DNA of 64,000 nt from Stenopsyche tienmushanensis (GCA_008973525.1 WACJ01000006.1:186001-250000), one strand, 5' to 3'. Counted from the stretch's first letter, positions 1 to 11,632 are shown. Program-made: numbers and translations. Notes: generated by a model from the letters alone, not told the origin.

Positions 1-807
1 TTTGTGACAACTTTTTCGTCGGAATGCTTTCGTCTTGCATACCAAGCAAAATCAATACATATTAATTACCATCTTAAGATCAAACCGGTAATTCGATTTT
101 TATTAATATGATGGAGTATCTTTTGATTTCGACGTTAATCCAATCAGCGCTTTGAATCTTAATCGAATCGAATAATATGCATGCATTAACGTTTTAATCT
201 TACTTGGAATTCTTTCCGTTAAAATTTCTCGGCATTTCTGTTCGTACCTATTGCTTGGCGATGACTCGATCTACGTCGCCCCCTCGGGAGCTCAATCAGA
301 GAACACGTAGTGGTTCTAAATTAAACTACTCTCAGCTTTGGAGGTTTTAATATTGCAATTGGGGTTATCTGCTCAGTGGGCTGAAATCCCAAAGGATGAC
401 TTAACCCGGATTCCGCATCTCATTTTACAACCGGTCCCCGTGCTTTCTTTTCATTTGGATATATAAATTGCACATAATTTTATATAAGCTCCCGATTAAT
501 ATTTATTATGCAGTATATTGCGTTGTATAAGCGGTGGTAAGAAGTAATTTTGAATGGCATCAGTTTTAAATTATATACTGAAGCAACGACTTGTCATTGC
601 GATACCATCTATTGTAATAGGTATGCAAATTTCGTCTGAAAGTTGTTTCTAAAAATCATACTGTTGCTCTACGATCATAATGGTGAGATGATGAGTGACA
701 GACACTTGATCAGCTAATCTGGCGATGAATGCTCGAGCAACTTCCTGCAAACGTGCCCCATTAATCTTCGTACAAAATTCCTTCAATTAGATGTTAAAGG
801 ATTTGTC
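1..807. other. non-coding stretch, no gene seen
   Basis: AT-rich with no ORF of note. Positions 268-284 carry a GC-rich motif (CGTCGCCCCCTCGG followed by gagctc) that recurs inverted at about 22078-22099, so a small repeat fragment is likely. The minus strand of roughly 560-807 may be the decayed continuation of the hAT coding region that starts at 1014, but I cannot follow its reading frame with confidence. Confidence 0.4.
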
Positions 808-1014
808 CTAAAATGCAGTTAATATCCTATTTGAAATTGGCATAAAGCGTAAGAGTAAATTTAGTCGGAGAGTCGTTTTCATTCTCTCTGTACCAAGAAC
901 TTTATTAAATATAACAAACTGAGGCTTTTCGATATTCCTGTCAACAATATTCGTGAAATCCCATTGTAGAAATGCTTCTTTATACAGGCGCTTTTTTCCA
1001 GAAGTAGAATTCAT
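808..1014 (-). pseudogene. hAT-type transposase N-terminus, BED-finger-like, decayed
   Basis: A 68-codon minus-strand frame. From residue 6 it reads GKKRLYKEAFLQWDF, and residues 30-40 read KPQFVIFNKVL, then MKTTLRLNLLLRF. This is the layout of the N-terminal BED-like zinc finger of hAT transposases and their domesticated relatives (ZBED5/SCAND3/FAM200 group): Lys-Arg-Tyr, then a Phe-Thr segment, then KPQCVxCxxVL, then MKPSKLxRHL. In this copy the cysteines expected in KPQCVxC are Phe and Phe, and the distal His pair is missing, so metal binding is lost. The Met lies about 155 bp inside a hAT-like terminus at 1170, the expected 5' spacing. The rest of the transposase is not recognisable. It is a relic, not a host gene. 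Confidence 0.6.
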
Positions 1015-1104
1015 TTCACTTAGAATAAATTGAAAGTGAATCGTCTCCGTGTGCCTTCATCCCTTTACTTGCGAGAAGGATTGCTAAAAAGGGATTATTG
1101 GCGT

Positions 1105-1170
1105 CATTACCCCCGAAGAATAGCCGTTTTACCCCTCAGAGGGTAATTACCCCCAGATTAAAAACCGCTG
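1105..1170 (-). mobile_element. hAT-like element terminus
   Basis: Read on the minus strand from 1170 the sequence begins CAGCGGTTTTTAATCTGGGG and continues with a run of G and a GGGTAA stretch. CAG-G-GTT-AA-C is the usual start of hAT terminal inverted repeats. It faces the BED-like frame at 1014-808, so the two probably belong to one minus-strand element. I could not find the opposite terminus or an 8-bp target duplication, so the element is truncated. Confidence 0.5.
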
Positions 1171-1262
1171 GTCTAAACGTATACATATATGTTTTTAAGA
1201 ATATGATCGCTACCTTACTACACTTTTTACAGATTTGAACCCAGAGTGTTCGATCCAACTGC

Positions 1263-2857
1263 TTAAGGGGGTATTCCAATGTGAACGCGTAAAAAAAGGC
1301 ATATTTTCGATAATTTTTTTCTCTGAAACTATAGCATATAATTAAACGAATGTTTTTCTATCTTAAAGGCATATTTAAGGAGAAGGACAAAAGATTTTTT
1401 TTGATGATCAAAAATATTTATTTATGACAAAAAAATCAAGCGAATAAAAAAAAAAGTTTTCTGCTGGCGTAGGTACTTTGGGCTCTCCTGGTGATCTGAA
1501 ATAGAAAATTGAAATAGTTTATTAATCTAGGTAACTGTCCCTATCGCAGGTACCTCGACTTTTTTATTTCATTGAAAATTGACAAAATGGCGGCGTTTTT
1601 TGTAAAAGAGAGAGAAAAAGACACATTTTTGCACCATAAATGAGGTGAAATTATAAGTTAAAATCTAAATATCAACAACTTGGAGGCACGGAGGATAGCC
1701 ATAATAGTTTTTAATATCGTATTAAAATTTGAAGTCGATACGCTTAGCCATTTTTTAAAAATCACCTACGCCAGGTGCAAAAATGTCGTTTTGAGAAAAA
1801 CGCGTTTAAAGTTTTTAAAGATGAAAAGTCATAGAAAACTTACCTTTACCTTACTTACCTTATCAGCAATGCCCCAACCATACAAGGTACTTTTTTCTTC
1901 GTCATAGACTTCTTCTTTAGCCGCTCTAGCTTCTCTCCTTGCGATTCGAGCGGCTTTTGAAGCAAAGGAGCTGCGTTGGTCTGGGCGTTGTACGCGCGCA
2001 TTGTCGCAGTCCTTGGCGAAACTCAAGCTTCCAGGGCCAAGTAAACAGCCCATGACTTCCAAGATCTTAAGTATTCTTTTCTGACCTTCATCAATTATGC
2101 AAGCTGCATTATAGGTGGCAATTTCCAATTTTTTTTTGCCGCCATAGACATATTTAGGTGCCAAACGCAAGCATTGAAACTTTCGTTGTCATTTTGCGTG
2201 TTGGAACCTAAGTATCTCTCTAAAAGTTCATTTTGGCTCAGTTCTTCATAAATTGGCTTCAAAGTGTCTTGTGTTTTGTTATATTCATCTGTATCTTCTT
2301 TGCCAATTCACGTATTGCATGCTTTATAGAAACTCGATTTTATGATGGTATCAAAGATTATATCGGAATATTTTCCAATCAGTGATACAATGCCTAGAAG
2401 AGAAGAAAATCCTCTCTTGAACCACGAACCATCGCTAGAAACTGAGAGCTCATTTTCTGGAAAGCCAGCTTGTACATTTAACTCTTTTTCTTCTCGAACG
2501 GCTTTTCGAATCACAATGTCGTACACAGCGTTTACGCTTTCAGAGATAGATTTTATAATATTATAATATAAATTTACGTTAAAACTCTTGCCAATATCCA
2601 TATATCCACAAAGATAGTTTATATTTTGCAAACCAGCGCCAATCAATCGCGTAACATACACGAAACGGCGGTATCTGCTTCGAAAATATAGCGCGCGCGC
2701 AGTTAGATGCTCTCCGTTGGAGCATTATAATTAGTCAACAAGATAGGAAACACCCAAACCGATTCTAGAATATCAATTTAAAGGATACAAACTATCGAAA
2801 AATGCAAAAAATAAAAAAACGATTTTTCGAAACGGTCACATTGGAATACCCCCTTAA
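1263..2857 (-). mobile_element. Kolobok-type DNA transposon, internally deleted (copy 1)
   Basis: The ends are inverted: TTAA followed by GGGGGTATTCCAATGTGA at 1263-1284, and its exact complement at 2836-2857, ending in TTAA. Beyond 22 bp the ends share only T-rich sequence. Kolobok transposons are known for TTAA target duplications and G-rich termini, and the coding remnant inside (separate entry) belongs to the matching transposase family (also annotated as 'Mutator-like transposase domain'). TTAA is palindromic, so it can be counted as duplication or terminus. The 3' untranslated part shares the 20-mer GAGAAAAACGCGTTTAAAGT (1793-1812) with the second element at 57452-57471. At 1595 bp it is shorter than an autonomous element. 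Confidence 0.72.
1829..2690 (-). pseudogene. Kolobok-type transposase remnant (copy 1)
   Basis: Two minus-strand blocks belong to one protein. The upstream block (2661-2308) reads GAGLQNINYLCGYMD, then a segment ending in VSSDGSWFKRGFSSLLG and IIKSSFYKAC. VSxDGSWxKRGFxSLxG is the signature of this family. The downstream block (2170-1829) reads RLAPKYVYGGKKKLEIATYN through KILEVMGCLLG to LLYGWGIAD-like residues, the usual C-terminal end. Between them lies a short bridge containing LKPIYEELSQNELLERYLG, then TQNDNESFNA. The cysteine/histidine-rich segment normally found before the bridge (as in copy 2) is deleted, and a frameshift near 2160-2180 separates the blocks. Not functional. Confidence 0.72.
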
Positions 2858-4629
2858 TCATGAAACTACAAACTAATTCCATAATATTATTAACTTTTAA
2901 AATACTTTCTTATAAAGCAGAATTATTCTCTAATGCCGTAAAATTGATTATTTTCCACGAAGATAAAAAACTGAGAATATGAACTTTCATCCGTTGATTT
3001 ATCAACATGCAACAGAGTTACTTTAATTTTAATAAAAACCCTCTCGTTCATATTTATGTACATATTTGATTTGGTTTATTAGACACGCATAAATACGCAT
3101 ATATCTACGTCTAATATAATACGTCGAGATACTAATTAGCATCAAGTTTTAAGATTTAATTTGACATCATAATAAAAAAAATGCAGACTATTGAGTTTTC
3201 TAAACGTGCCTACTTTTTTCAGTTTGTACGACCGACCCTGACATTTCAGATCCACTTCGTGCTTTTCTAATGAATCCACATGTATTCGAATCTAAATTAT
3301 AAAACTATTTGATGGCATTATATTAAATGAAACAGAATCGTGGACGCTAGTTCGCAATTAAATCGTTTATTATTTATCGACACGATTCATATAATATTAC
3401 ATGATATGTGACTCATGGGAAACGTAGCGTATCTTCAGTATCAATTGCAAGATGTGAATTTCAAGCATACTATTATATTTAATTTGAAAATGCATCATAT
3501 GATAAGGTCTTCTCGTTATTTGTGAACTCGATTCAAATTTTGATTGAATCTTAGGTGTCATCGTCCAAGATGTTGTATTCTTTTGATTTACTTATATTGA
3601 CTAATGCTATAAATTATTGGACCACACGATTTATTTAATTCGTGTTGTCAAAATGTGGTCTTTTTAACGTTCAACGTACAATTCAACCTTTTAACAAAGC
3701 ATCAATCCTCTGTTTAGTTCGTATGCTTCTCCCACGCACTTACATGATTGATTGTCCTTGCTACTCGTCTCTCGAAGCAGCTATTGTGTCTTTTGGAAAT
3801 ATACACTCGAATTCCAGTCATTTACATCTCTTGCTTATTCATCTTCCATCTTCCGGCATATAAAAACCGGATAACCTGAGAACCAGTTATTTGACTCGAA
3901 CTGACGTATGAAGTCACGCATAATATTATCAAAGGAATCGAAACGTGCTATGAAGATCGAGTCGCGGTTACACCAATATATCAAATGAATGAAATTTGTT
4001 GAAAATGTAAGAAGTACCATCTTGGGAAATCAAAGAAACCGAAGTATTAACGTGATTGCTATTTCACCATTCCCTGCTACGCTTGGTTTTCCTTATGCAG
4101 CAAATAATGTGTTTCAATTGCATTCATACCTATGAGAAATAATTATGGAATGTCATTTGAAAGGTAATTTAGATTAATTATTTCCATGTCACACATTGTT
4201 CGGGTCCATTTAAGGCAAATCATACCTTGTTTCCCACTTTTTGTGATATTAAAAGTTCACAAGGTACAAATAAGTAACAGCAACATAGCTCAACATGCAT
4301 TTACGTCTAGGACACGAAATAAAGCCATTTTAGGAGGCGCTCGTTATGTATTATGAAAAATTGATGATCCATGAGGTTTTAATGCTTTGTTGTTAACGAT
4401 TGAGATTTTTTGAATCATCTAGTGTTAAATGTTTATTAAATTCCAACGATGCCTTATGTGTTGAAACTAAGATTCGCTTCGACAAGTGTTACCAATATAT
4501 ACCCCTCAATTTGTAATATTTTCCCAAACTATCCCAAACGTCTATTTAGTACTATCTAAGGGACTTTGTTCTTTTAAGCTGTAATTTCTATCGCTTTCTT
4601 GCTGATATTTTATGTGACTTTAACCCCCA
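2858..4629. other. non-coding stretch, no gene seen
   Basis: AT-rich sequence with short ORFs on both strands (for example 3642-3863 and 3835-4020) that overlap in opposite orientation and show no recognisable motif. I see no repeat termini or structured element. Confidence 0.4.
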
Positions 4630-5029
4630 ATTGAAAGGAGGAGACTCAGGGCACACACAAATGGCCGTTATAGGGCTGTGTATGTTATACATACACTTAT
4701 ATATGTATAATATGTTATATAAATGATAATATCAATAATATATTCTTACAGCATCAACATATTAAAACACATTGCGGTCCGTTCACGCGTAAACGCGTGT
4801 TTTCGAGAGTTTCGTTATTTGAACTTGACGTACAAAAAAAAATATATCAACGCAATATTTTTTTCTAGTTTTGCCGAGAGATGGTCTTATATATATTTAA
4901 GACTTGACTAAAAAACTAAAATTATAGAAAAAAAAATTTTTTCACTGTGAAATTTAACGACTAAATATGTGATCTCCCACATTTGCCCCAATTCAGCGGC
5001 CCGTAATGTGTTTATGTCTTAATAAATGC
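4630..5029 (+). repeat. LTR-like interspersed repeat, copy 1 (interrupted)
   Basis: A purine-rich start (TTGAAAGGAGGAGACTCAGG) is followed by a CACACACAAATGGC block and an AT-rich tail, GTATAATATGTTATATA then ATAATATCAATAATATATT. The same order occurs at 22468-22600. The purine run before the conserved block resembles a polypurine tract next to a 3' LTR, but no TG...CA boundaries or coding domain support that firmly. The last shared piece, GTCTTAATAAATGCTTAA, lies at 5017-5033, where a TTAA MITE begins. About 4760-5010 is extra sequence absent from the other copy. Confidence 0.5.
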
Positions 5030-5572
5030 TTAACCCTTAAAGGAGTACTATCCCAGGGCCTGGGACCCCCCTCCACTTATTCGAAAGAGCACTGTGGTAC
5101 ATTGAGCTCGGAGACAGATAGAGACAGAAAGAGAACATATCGCATTTCGGGATACAGAGACGGAGAACATCCCCGCATACATCGCACGATTGTATATATC
5201 GTTAGCCCAAATTTATCGACTAATAATGATTTCTATTTCAAGTTTGTTATTTGTATATGCAAAGAAATTACTGAATATTTCGTGCTATCAACAGTGTTTA
5301 TTTATTTAATTGCTTCCTGTTCGTCGCTGCATGTTGGATGAGTCTTTGTCCAATTATCATTTCCTTCTAAAGCAAGAGCAAATGAGTTTGTGTATTGTTT
5401 ATGTAAAGAAATGACGTGGTCTTGTATGCTATCAACAGCGTTTATTTACAATCGACTCTGCCTCGAACTGAAGATTATCTTACGCTGATAGGAGTTGATA
5501 GAAAGTAATCGATGTAAAGCGATTATGGCGTCGACCATCAATTTTAAATTTGCTCACTCCTCAAAGGGTCAA
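5030..5572 (+). mobile_element. TTAA-bounded MITE (family T), copy inside the LTR-like repeat
   Basis: Starts TTAACCCTTAAAGGAGTA and ends CACTCCTCAAAGGG followed by TCAA, a one-base change from TTAA. Other members are at 9244-9440, 41309-41690, 46718-47065, 49125-49988 and 52733-52880. Shared landmarks in order: GAGCTCGGAGACAGAnAGAGACAG, CATCGCACGATTGTATA, TTTATCGACTAATAATGAT, a GCTATCAACAGTGTTTATTTA block, and the TTTAAATTTGCTCACT end. There is no coding capacity. TTAA ends with CCC point to a piggyBac- or Kolobok-mobilised element. This copy also carries about 150 bp not seen in the shorter members. Confidence 0.72.
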
Positions 5573-6210
5573 ATATAATTTATGTTTTGATACCCGGCAA
5601 ATTGTAGATTGATTTCGATTGACGCATTCGAATAGTTTAATTGATTTTCTGCAATCTGATTCGGATTTCACTTAGTTTGGGTTTCGTGATAATTTTGGAT
5701 ATGCATCTTTGATACTGTAACTAATGACTTATTATGTAATTTCGAGATACTTTTGGTAAAAAAACATACAAACATATGATCCATCATGATGATGATTACA
5801 TTTGACCTCAAGAACTCGTATAACTGACGTAGGTCAAGATCACTGGGTTACTTCAATATTTCACGGTGTTTGATTACTATTTTAATGATTTGTTTATGTT
5901 GGATCTTTAGCATAATGTATGGGGTCCCTATGTCACATTGCATGGTTAGTAATTGATAGTCCAAACACTGTAGTTCCGGTGGTTCCCCCAAAGGAAAGCG
6001 ATCCAACATTGACCTAATTCGCCCTTTTTTATTATTACAGCACACGTTGCAAGTGGTCATTTTCGCTTTAATAGCCACTTAAGTAGTAGTGTAATCGACG
6101 GAGGACACACGCTATTGCACCGGACAAATGCCGCTAAATTGGGTGCACGTCTTTTCATTCCAACTCTTCTAACTACTGCCTACATGCATCAAACGTCACC
6201 ATAAAATTGT
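5573..6210. other. non-coding stretch, no gene seen
   Basis: AT-rich. A 76-codon minus-strand frame at 5848-6078 has two CxxC pairs near its start (residues 10-14), but there is no second half of a zinc finger and no family resemblance. I treat it as chance. Confidence 0.35.
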
Positions 6211-6217
6211 TTCCCCA

Positions 6218-6281
6218 TATATAAACCGTCCCCTTGATTTATTGCACTCAAGTCGGGAGCAAAGATCTCGGCGTGCAGTGC
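6218..6281 (+). promoter_or_regulatory. candidate core promoter (TATA, Inr-like, DPE-like)
   Basis: TATATAAA lies at 6218-6225. The A of an initiator-like TCAAGTC is at 6250, 32 bases downstream of the first T, the normal TATA-to-start distance. Counting that A as +1, +28 to +32 is AGTGC, four of five matches to the arthropod DPE consensus RGWYV. The following 200 bp is more GC-rich than its surroundings, as in 5' UTRs. The Inr deviates from TCAKTY at two positions. No coding exon follows: ATGs at 6374 and about 6432 open only 24- and 30-codon frames. Spacing is the main support; a chance TATA in AT-rich DNA remains plausible. Confidence 0.33.
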
Positions 6282-9088
6282 TCTTCAACTGGTGGCGTCT
6301 CGTTCGTTCCTCAAGTTCGAGATTAAATCAGCCTTCTTGTCACTGCTTAGTTGAACTGATTCGTTGACAAGTTGATGGTTGAATACTCCGACGTCGAACG
6401 TCGTCAGATAAACATTTATGATTTAGACAGAAATGCTTTTAATGAAGATTAAAGTCATCAACTTGTCCGACCCGAGCGTTTCTCTTCTCTTCATATGGAT
6501 GCAAATATATTTCGTTGCATGGATAGATTGACTTGGTTGCCCACCGCTACCATAAAAAATGAAGCCTATTTTTCACATCATTATTCCCCTTTTCGCACGA
6601 AAAACTTCCCTTTTCATATATTTTCTTTATATATATATATCGTATTTAGCGCCATTACTCTTGTTTTTTCATCCTTGTGCGTAAATCAACCCCTTAAACT
6701 TTCCATCTTTCTCAACAGATGGTCTATATAAGTTTGTCGGCCAAGATTGCAGTAACAGATGTCTTTGTTTTCCCTGTCGGAATTATGATTTGTGCTTTAT
6801 GATTACGTCTCCAAGGCGAACGTTTTAAAATATTGCTTCCTTACGAAACCGACGGTTTTTGTCAACTTTAGTATGAAAATTTGATCCCGGCGTGATGTCT
6901 CATGTATATAGACCTCATTAAACTAAACATGCTCCAGTGATGATTAACGATGAAAGTTGTCCCTCAGTATTTCTGTTCTAAGGCTTTAGAGGAATTTCAA
7001 TGGCATCAAATTCTGCTCTTCGGTGTTCATTACGCTCGATAGGCACGGCTTTAATTTTTCCAAGAATTTCAAATTAAAGAAAAATAATTGATGAATGGTG
7101 CTTATCTAAATTTAAAATTTCGCAAAATTGTAACGATTATTATGAATGTAAGAATATTTCATTTCAGCGGATTATTAAAGGCATTTATGTTTAACAATTT
7201 GCACTTGATTATATCAAGATTTTTCGTTTAAATCCCTGTTATTATTTGTATCCATGCAAATTTTTAAATTTACTCGTTAATGTGATTGTATTAATTAACA
7301 AATACAATTTTTTTGCAATGAAATATACATTTTAGATTAAATAATGGAGAGTCTTTTTGAAAACGTGACAATATGAAATATATGAAAAGTCTATTCTTAA
7401 GTAACAATTAACATCCCTTCTCAAATTTATTGATATAGAGTATTTTTTATCAATATATAATTATTTCTTTTTAAATTCAAAATGTCCATTGATCCATCGA
7501 CGACTTGAATTTTCGCCCCCCTCACAAGTTTAAATTAATTTTCGTAAGGTAAATGTCTAACTTTAATAGCGGAGTCCTTAATTCGTCAATTATGCTTCCG
7601 GATTTCCTTCTGGTATTGGCGGCAGCCACAATGCAATTATCCTATTCACTAAACAGCATCACAATTCATCTCTTCAATATACAGCCAAACTGACTACCTC
7701 TTTTATACTTCCTGATTCAATACCGCTCTCTACTTGTACTTGTCTACCCTCTCTGAGTGCTACAGCCCTCTCTGAATAATTACTTTGCAGTTTATCTATC
7801 TCCAGGGTAAACGGTAGACAAACCCAGGCAAACCTCTTCCTGTACTTGTATGCAAATCCTGCTCTCTTGCAGATATTATGTTAAACGTATCTCTTCATTA
7901 GGAGTGCTTATATATTATATTATGTGCAAAGTCTCTCGTGCGAATATTATACGTATTAAATTCGTGGCAAATTGGACCAAATTGCAGAGTAAACACGGCG
8001 ATAATAATGTTGACAGCGCATACAATGCCCATATTATTTCAAAATCTCTGTTTGATTTAGCCATTTCACATTTAGTATGTTGTTTTAATAGTATGATAAA
8101 AGCTCCCTACATTTCCGATTGGTCGTTAAATATAATTCAATCCGTATTGAATGCAATCGAGTGTCGGAACCGGATTTCCATTCTTTTGTAATTGAATTAA
8201 TCCCATCACTTTGAATATTTCATGAAATCCAATTCGGCCGTAAAATTGTATAAAATTTCAATTATCCATTCTCTTTATAATCTGGATGATCTCACTGTAA
8301 TTTGCCGGTGATGGACCCTAAATAAAGAGAGAGCTCCCGTGGACGAACCTGGCGTGGGATCGTATTAATTGAAATAAACGATGCATTTACTCATCGTATT
8401 TGTCTATATATAACATATATTACGTTTTAATAAAATAAAAATATATTTTTTTAATCTTTTATACAAAAGTTTTATATTAATACATAGAACACTATGAAGT
8501 AGGAACTAAATCTGAAATAAATTACTAAAACCACTGTACTCGTATATTGTCACCGGCGTAGAATTGGTCATGTGGGAGAATAAAATTATTCCCAACGGAC
8601 ATATTGGCTCACCACTCCATTCTGGAAGAGAAAAGCTAGCCAAGTTAAATCTCAAAATAGTACATTTCTCTTTCTTTTTATAAATTTATAATTATAAGAC
8701 ATCGATTTTAATTATCTTTCTGTTGGTATCTTCATTTTGAATTACTCTAATTAGGGCAATTTTATATCAAATTAGCCTAAATATTGATGTGATGCGAATC
8801 GTGGCGAACCAGCACGCCGAGCCGGTTTATAAAATCATCTAAGGTAGAATTCCATCCAATCGAAAAATTGATAATTAATAAGCTGAAGGGATAATTACTC
8901 AATAATAGGGATAGTTAAAATTACCACGTATTGTAATTTAAAGTTCATTATTAGCATTTTTTGTTATACTTTTTTGGTGGACCTTTAGACTACAAACGTA
9001 TTAATTGCCTGATATACTTTTATTCTTTGGTAAATTTTATAAATGCTATCTGATTTAAATATGAATAAATTGATGAAAATTCATTTTA
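6282..9088. other. non-coding stretch, no gene seen
   Basis: After the GC-richer 6282-6480 segment the DNA is ordinary AT-rich sequence. Frames at 6495-6731 and 7850-8191 are rich in Ile/Tyr/Ser, with no motif and no flanking splice-site logic I can defend. A short (TA)n run lies at about 6628-6641. Confidence 0.4.
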
Positions 9089-9243
9089 TATACAGGGTAC
9101 ACCATGCCAAGTGTTACCAACTTAACTCTCTTATTGTCTGCCACATCGTCGAATAACAATGAGCTCTTTTAGGAGTCGAACTGAATTTATTACATTGTTT
9201 ATACTAATTTTAGAAAGCTGTTTGTTTTAATTTAGTATAAAAG
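9089..9243. other. possible single MITE terminus and unassigned sequence
   Basis: TATACAGGGTACACCA at 9089-9104 resembles the outer part of the TATACAGGGTGTTT terminal repeats seen at 33829-33950 and 51542-51877. No inverted partner is visible within 1 kb, so this is either a truncated end or coincidence. Confidence 0.25.
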
Positions 9244-9440
9244 TTGAGCTAATTTTAAATCATCATAAACTTAGGTGCTATATTTGTATGTCCACCACTT
9301 ATCATCCATACAAATCCATTTATCTGTGAGGGCCGTCGCAACGTGTATGAAGTTTGTATATAAATAAATAAACACTGTCGATAGTACATAATATTCGGTC
9401 ATTTCTTCAAGTAAACATAAACAATACACTTGAAAAACTA
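9244..9440 (-). mobile_element. TTAA MITE (family T), truncated, minus orientation
   Basis: Matches the 3' half of family T in reverse: GAGCTAATTTTAAATCATC, then the CCACTTATCATCCATACAAA block, then AAATAAACACTGTCGATAG and a TATTCGGTCATTTCTTC stretch, ending near ACAATACACTTG. The terminal ACTACTCAAAGGGTTAA is missing on the left and the 5' half is missing on the right, so neither end is intact. Confidence 0.6.
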
Positions 9441-11116
9441 CACAAGGATCTTCTACATAAACTAGAATGGAAGCAATATCAGATTTATATATGAAAATAG
9501 TGAACAACGATACGACTTTTTAAAGTGAAAATATTGTCTAAAAATTAACAAAGCTTTGGTGTTTCGTATTAATAATCCTGGATTTACTAGATTCTGTATA
9601 TTATTTGTAAAAACACACTTCACTTTTCGTTAATTGTTTGCATTAAATCTATTCTTTCTAATTACACCCTATTCTAAATCAACAATCGGTTTGAAACGTA
9701 CATAAAAACACGAGATGACTTTGTGGTATTTTTAATAGCCATTACTCCGCTGTAGTACCGAAACGATGTGACTTCATTGTAGCATATTTACGTGCATTTT
9801 TATTTTAAAACTCATAAAATTAACGAGAAGCCTTGCAAAATCATTATTTTCGCTGCAAAAAAATGCGAACTGTAAAAAATTACAAATTGGGGTCATATAA
9901 ATTAATGCGACACTCGGATATTATTAGGCAATTACGTCTTAATGAAAACACGTTCCCCTTATGGAGCTGCATACATATTTCTTCGCATGGCTTAATGCGA
10001 ATATTGCATTAAAGCTTAACAACCACTAAGCCGGCGCCTAAATACTTAACAACTTCGCATTATTTACGCTTAATTAATTCAATCGTTGATTTGTCGTGTC
10101 AAATAAAACAAGCCCGTGCAATATTCGGTATATGACATCGATGAATATTCATAAGGCTTAATACTAATGGACGTTAGATGTTTTGTGTATTCAACCCGAG
10201 AATATTTAAGATTTTTCTTGAATAATCATCTTCCAAAACAAACATCACTCGATACAAACAGTAGCTATAATTCAAGTCTAGGGCGTATTTAAATATAGCA
10301 GATCTGTCGAACTCGAGTGGGATTGGAAAGCTCTTCACATTTGATTTGGATTTATAAATACATATTGTACAATCGATATCTTGTGTAATTCTATAAAATA
10401 CAGGTCAGGGTAGAAGCTTTAAGTCGTATACTTTTAGCAGGTGACCCCAAACTTTGTTAATAATGCTCATGTAAATTTAAGAGAGTTTATGAGTTTCAAT
10501 CCCTGTAGTAGCTAAACTTAATTTATTCCCTGGCAGTGTATATCATCTAAAAATGGCTTAAAAGGCTTTTTATGAATATGTCCATAAGTTTGTGCTTATT
10601 TTAACATTTGGCTTAATTCCGTCGGATAATTTGTGAATAACGATGGCTTAAAATAAATACTTTCAGCATAATAATAACGAACAAAAAACTAATAAGGAAA
10701 GGAACATTTACTCAACCAACAAAATCTTACATAATTATACCATAATAAACACCAGCTTTTGTATATCAATTGTCATAGACCTCCACATGAATAATCATAT
10801 ATTATCGTTCGAAGGAGCTGAATAAATTTTGAATTTGTTCATCAGTATAATCTACGAACTGAGTGTGAAAAAAGACAGAATAAAGACGAAAAAACAGGAC
10901 TACGTGATGTATATGAGCAAAATATTGAGGAAATTTCTGGTTTTATTCTTACCAATACCAAATTTTCAAATACTGACAGAACAAGGAATTCATGTAGAAC
11001 TTGAAAATAGTGAGCATGTAAACATAGAACCCAAAGTATTTGTTATGGATCATCTCAATAAAAGTTTCTTAATGATGAACATAACCGTTAATCAAATTAT
11101 AGTGATTGATTCGGAT
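9441..11116. other. non-coding stretch with one unexplained 141-codon frame
   Basis: A plus-strand frame at 10829-11254 runs 141 codons. Its last 45 codons lie inside the piggyBac-like element starting at 11117 and end in GGRFLPPLKYDLTSYF, which is element sequence (also at 13250-13471). The first 95 codons resemble no family I know, and the ATG sits in AT-rich DNA without a promoter. I regard the frame as accidental. Confidence 0.35.
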
Positions 11117-11290
11117 TTAACTCGTTCGTCGCTGCGTCCACCAGATATGCGCGACGGGCGTTATTCCGTGGAGGGCCATAATTCGCATAATTTTGGTGGA
11201 CGTTTTCTTCCTCCGCTTAAATACGATTTAACAAGCTATTTCATTTATATTTAATGGAATTAGCACATGCAAATATAAAATAAACAGAAT

Positions 11291-11465
11291 TTATCTCATC
11301 TTTTTGTTACAAAGAGTACAATTCCTTCTTATAGATTTTCCTTGCTGATTTTTATGAATTTCTAATCCGTGAAACGCTTTTTTCGCCTTCTTCTTTTCCT
11401 TATCGGACGTAGCATTTTCCAACCACAACCATTTTCTTACTAGAATTTCCCGGAAATTTCTGATT
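11291..11465 (-). pseudogene. piggyBac-like transposase C-terminal tail (copy A)
   Basis: A minus-strand frame without an ATG of its own reads RNFREILVRKWLWLENATSD, then a Lys-rich AKKAFHGLEIHKN stretch, and ends RRNCTLCNKKMR with a stop codon at 11291-11293. piggyBac transposases end in a short cysteine-rich domain that begins with Arg-rich residues and CxxC; only the first CxxC is present here. The frame lies near the left terminus of the element while the N-terminal remnant lies near the right, as expected for a minus-strand gene whose catalytic middle has been lost. Motif support is modest. Confidence 0.42.
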
Positions 11466-11632
11466 TGAGTATAAAAAAATACTGATATGTTTGCAGAAAA
11501 AGTATGTTCTTCAACCGAATGATGGTTCTGGGGTGAGTGCAGTGAAATCTTAAACAGTTTCCGAAAAGTGAATCCAGCATCTCACTGTTACGTATTTCTA
11601 TAGCGACTTACAAATGTTAACTTTAAGAAGGT

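Noticed and set aside
5848..6078. Minus-strand frame with CNVCCNNK, like half a zinc finger
   Set aside because: No His or second Cys pair at proper spacing and no further family similarity; the short frame is probably accidental.
10829..11254. 141-codon open frame, one of the longest in the window
   Set aside because: Its last third is piggyBac-like element sequence also found at 13250-13471, and the first part resembles no protein family. It begins in AT-rich DNA without promoter or splice signals, so a chance frame is more likely than a gene.
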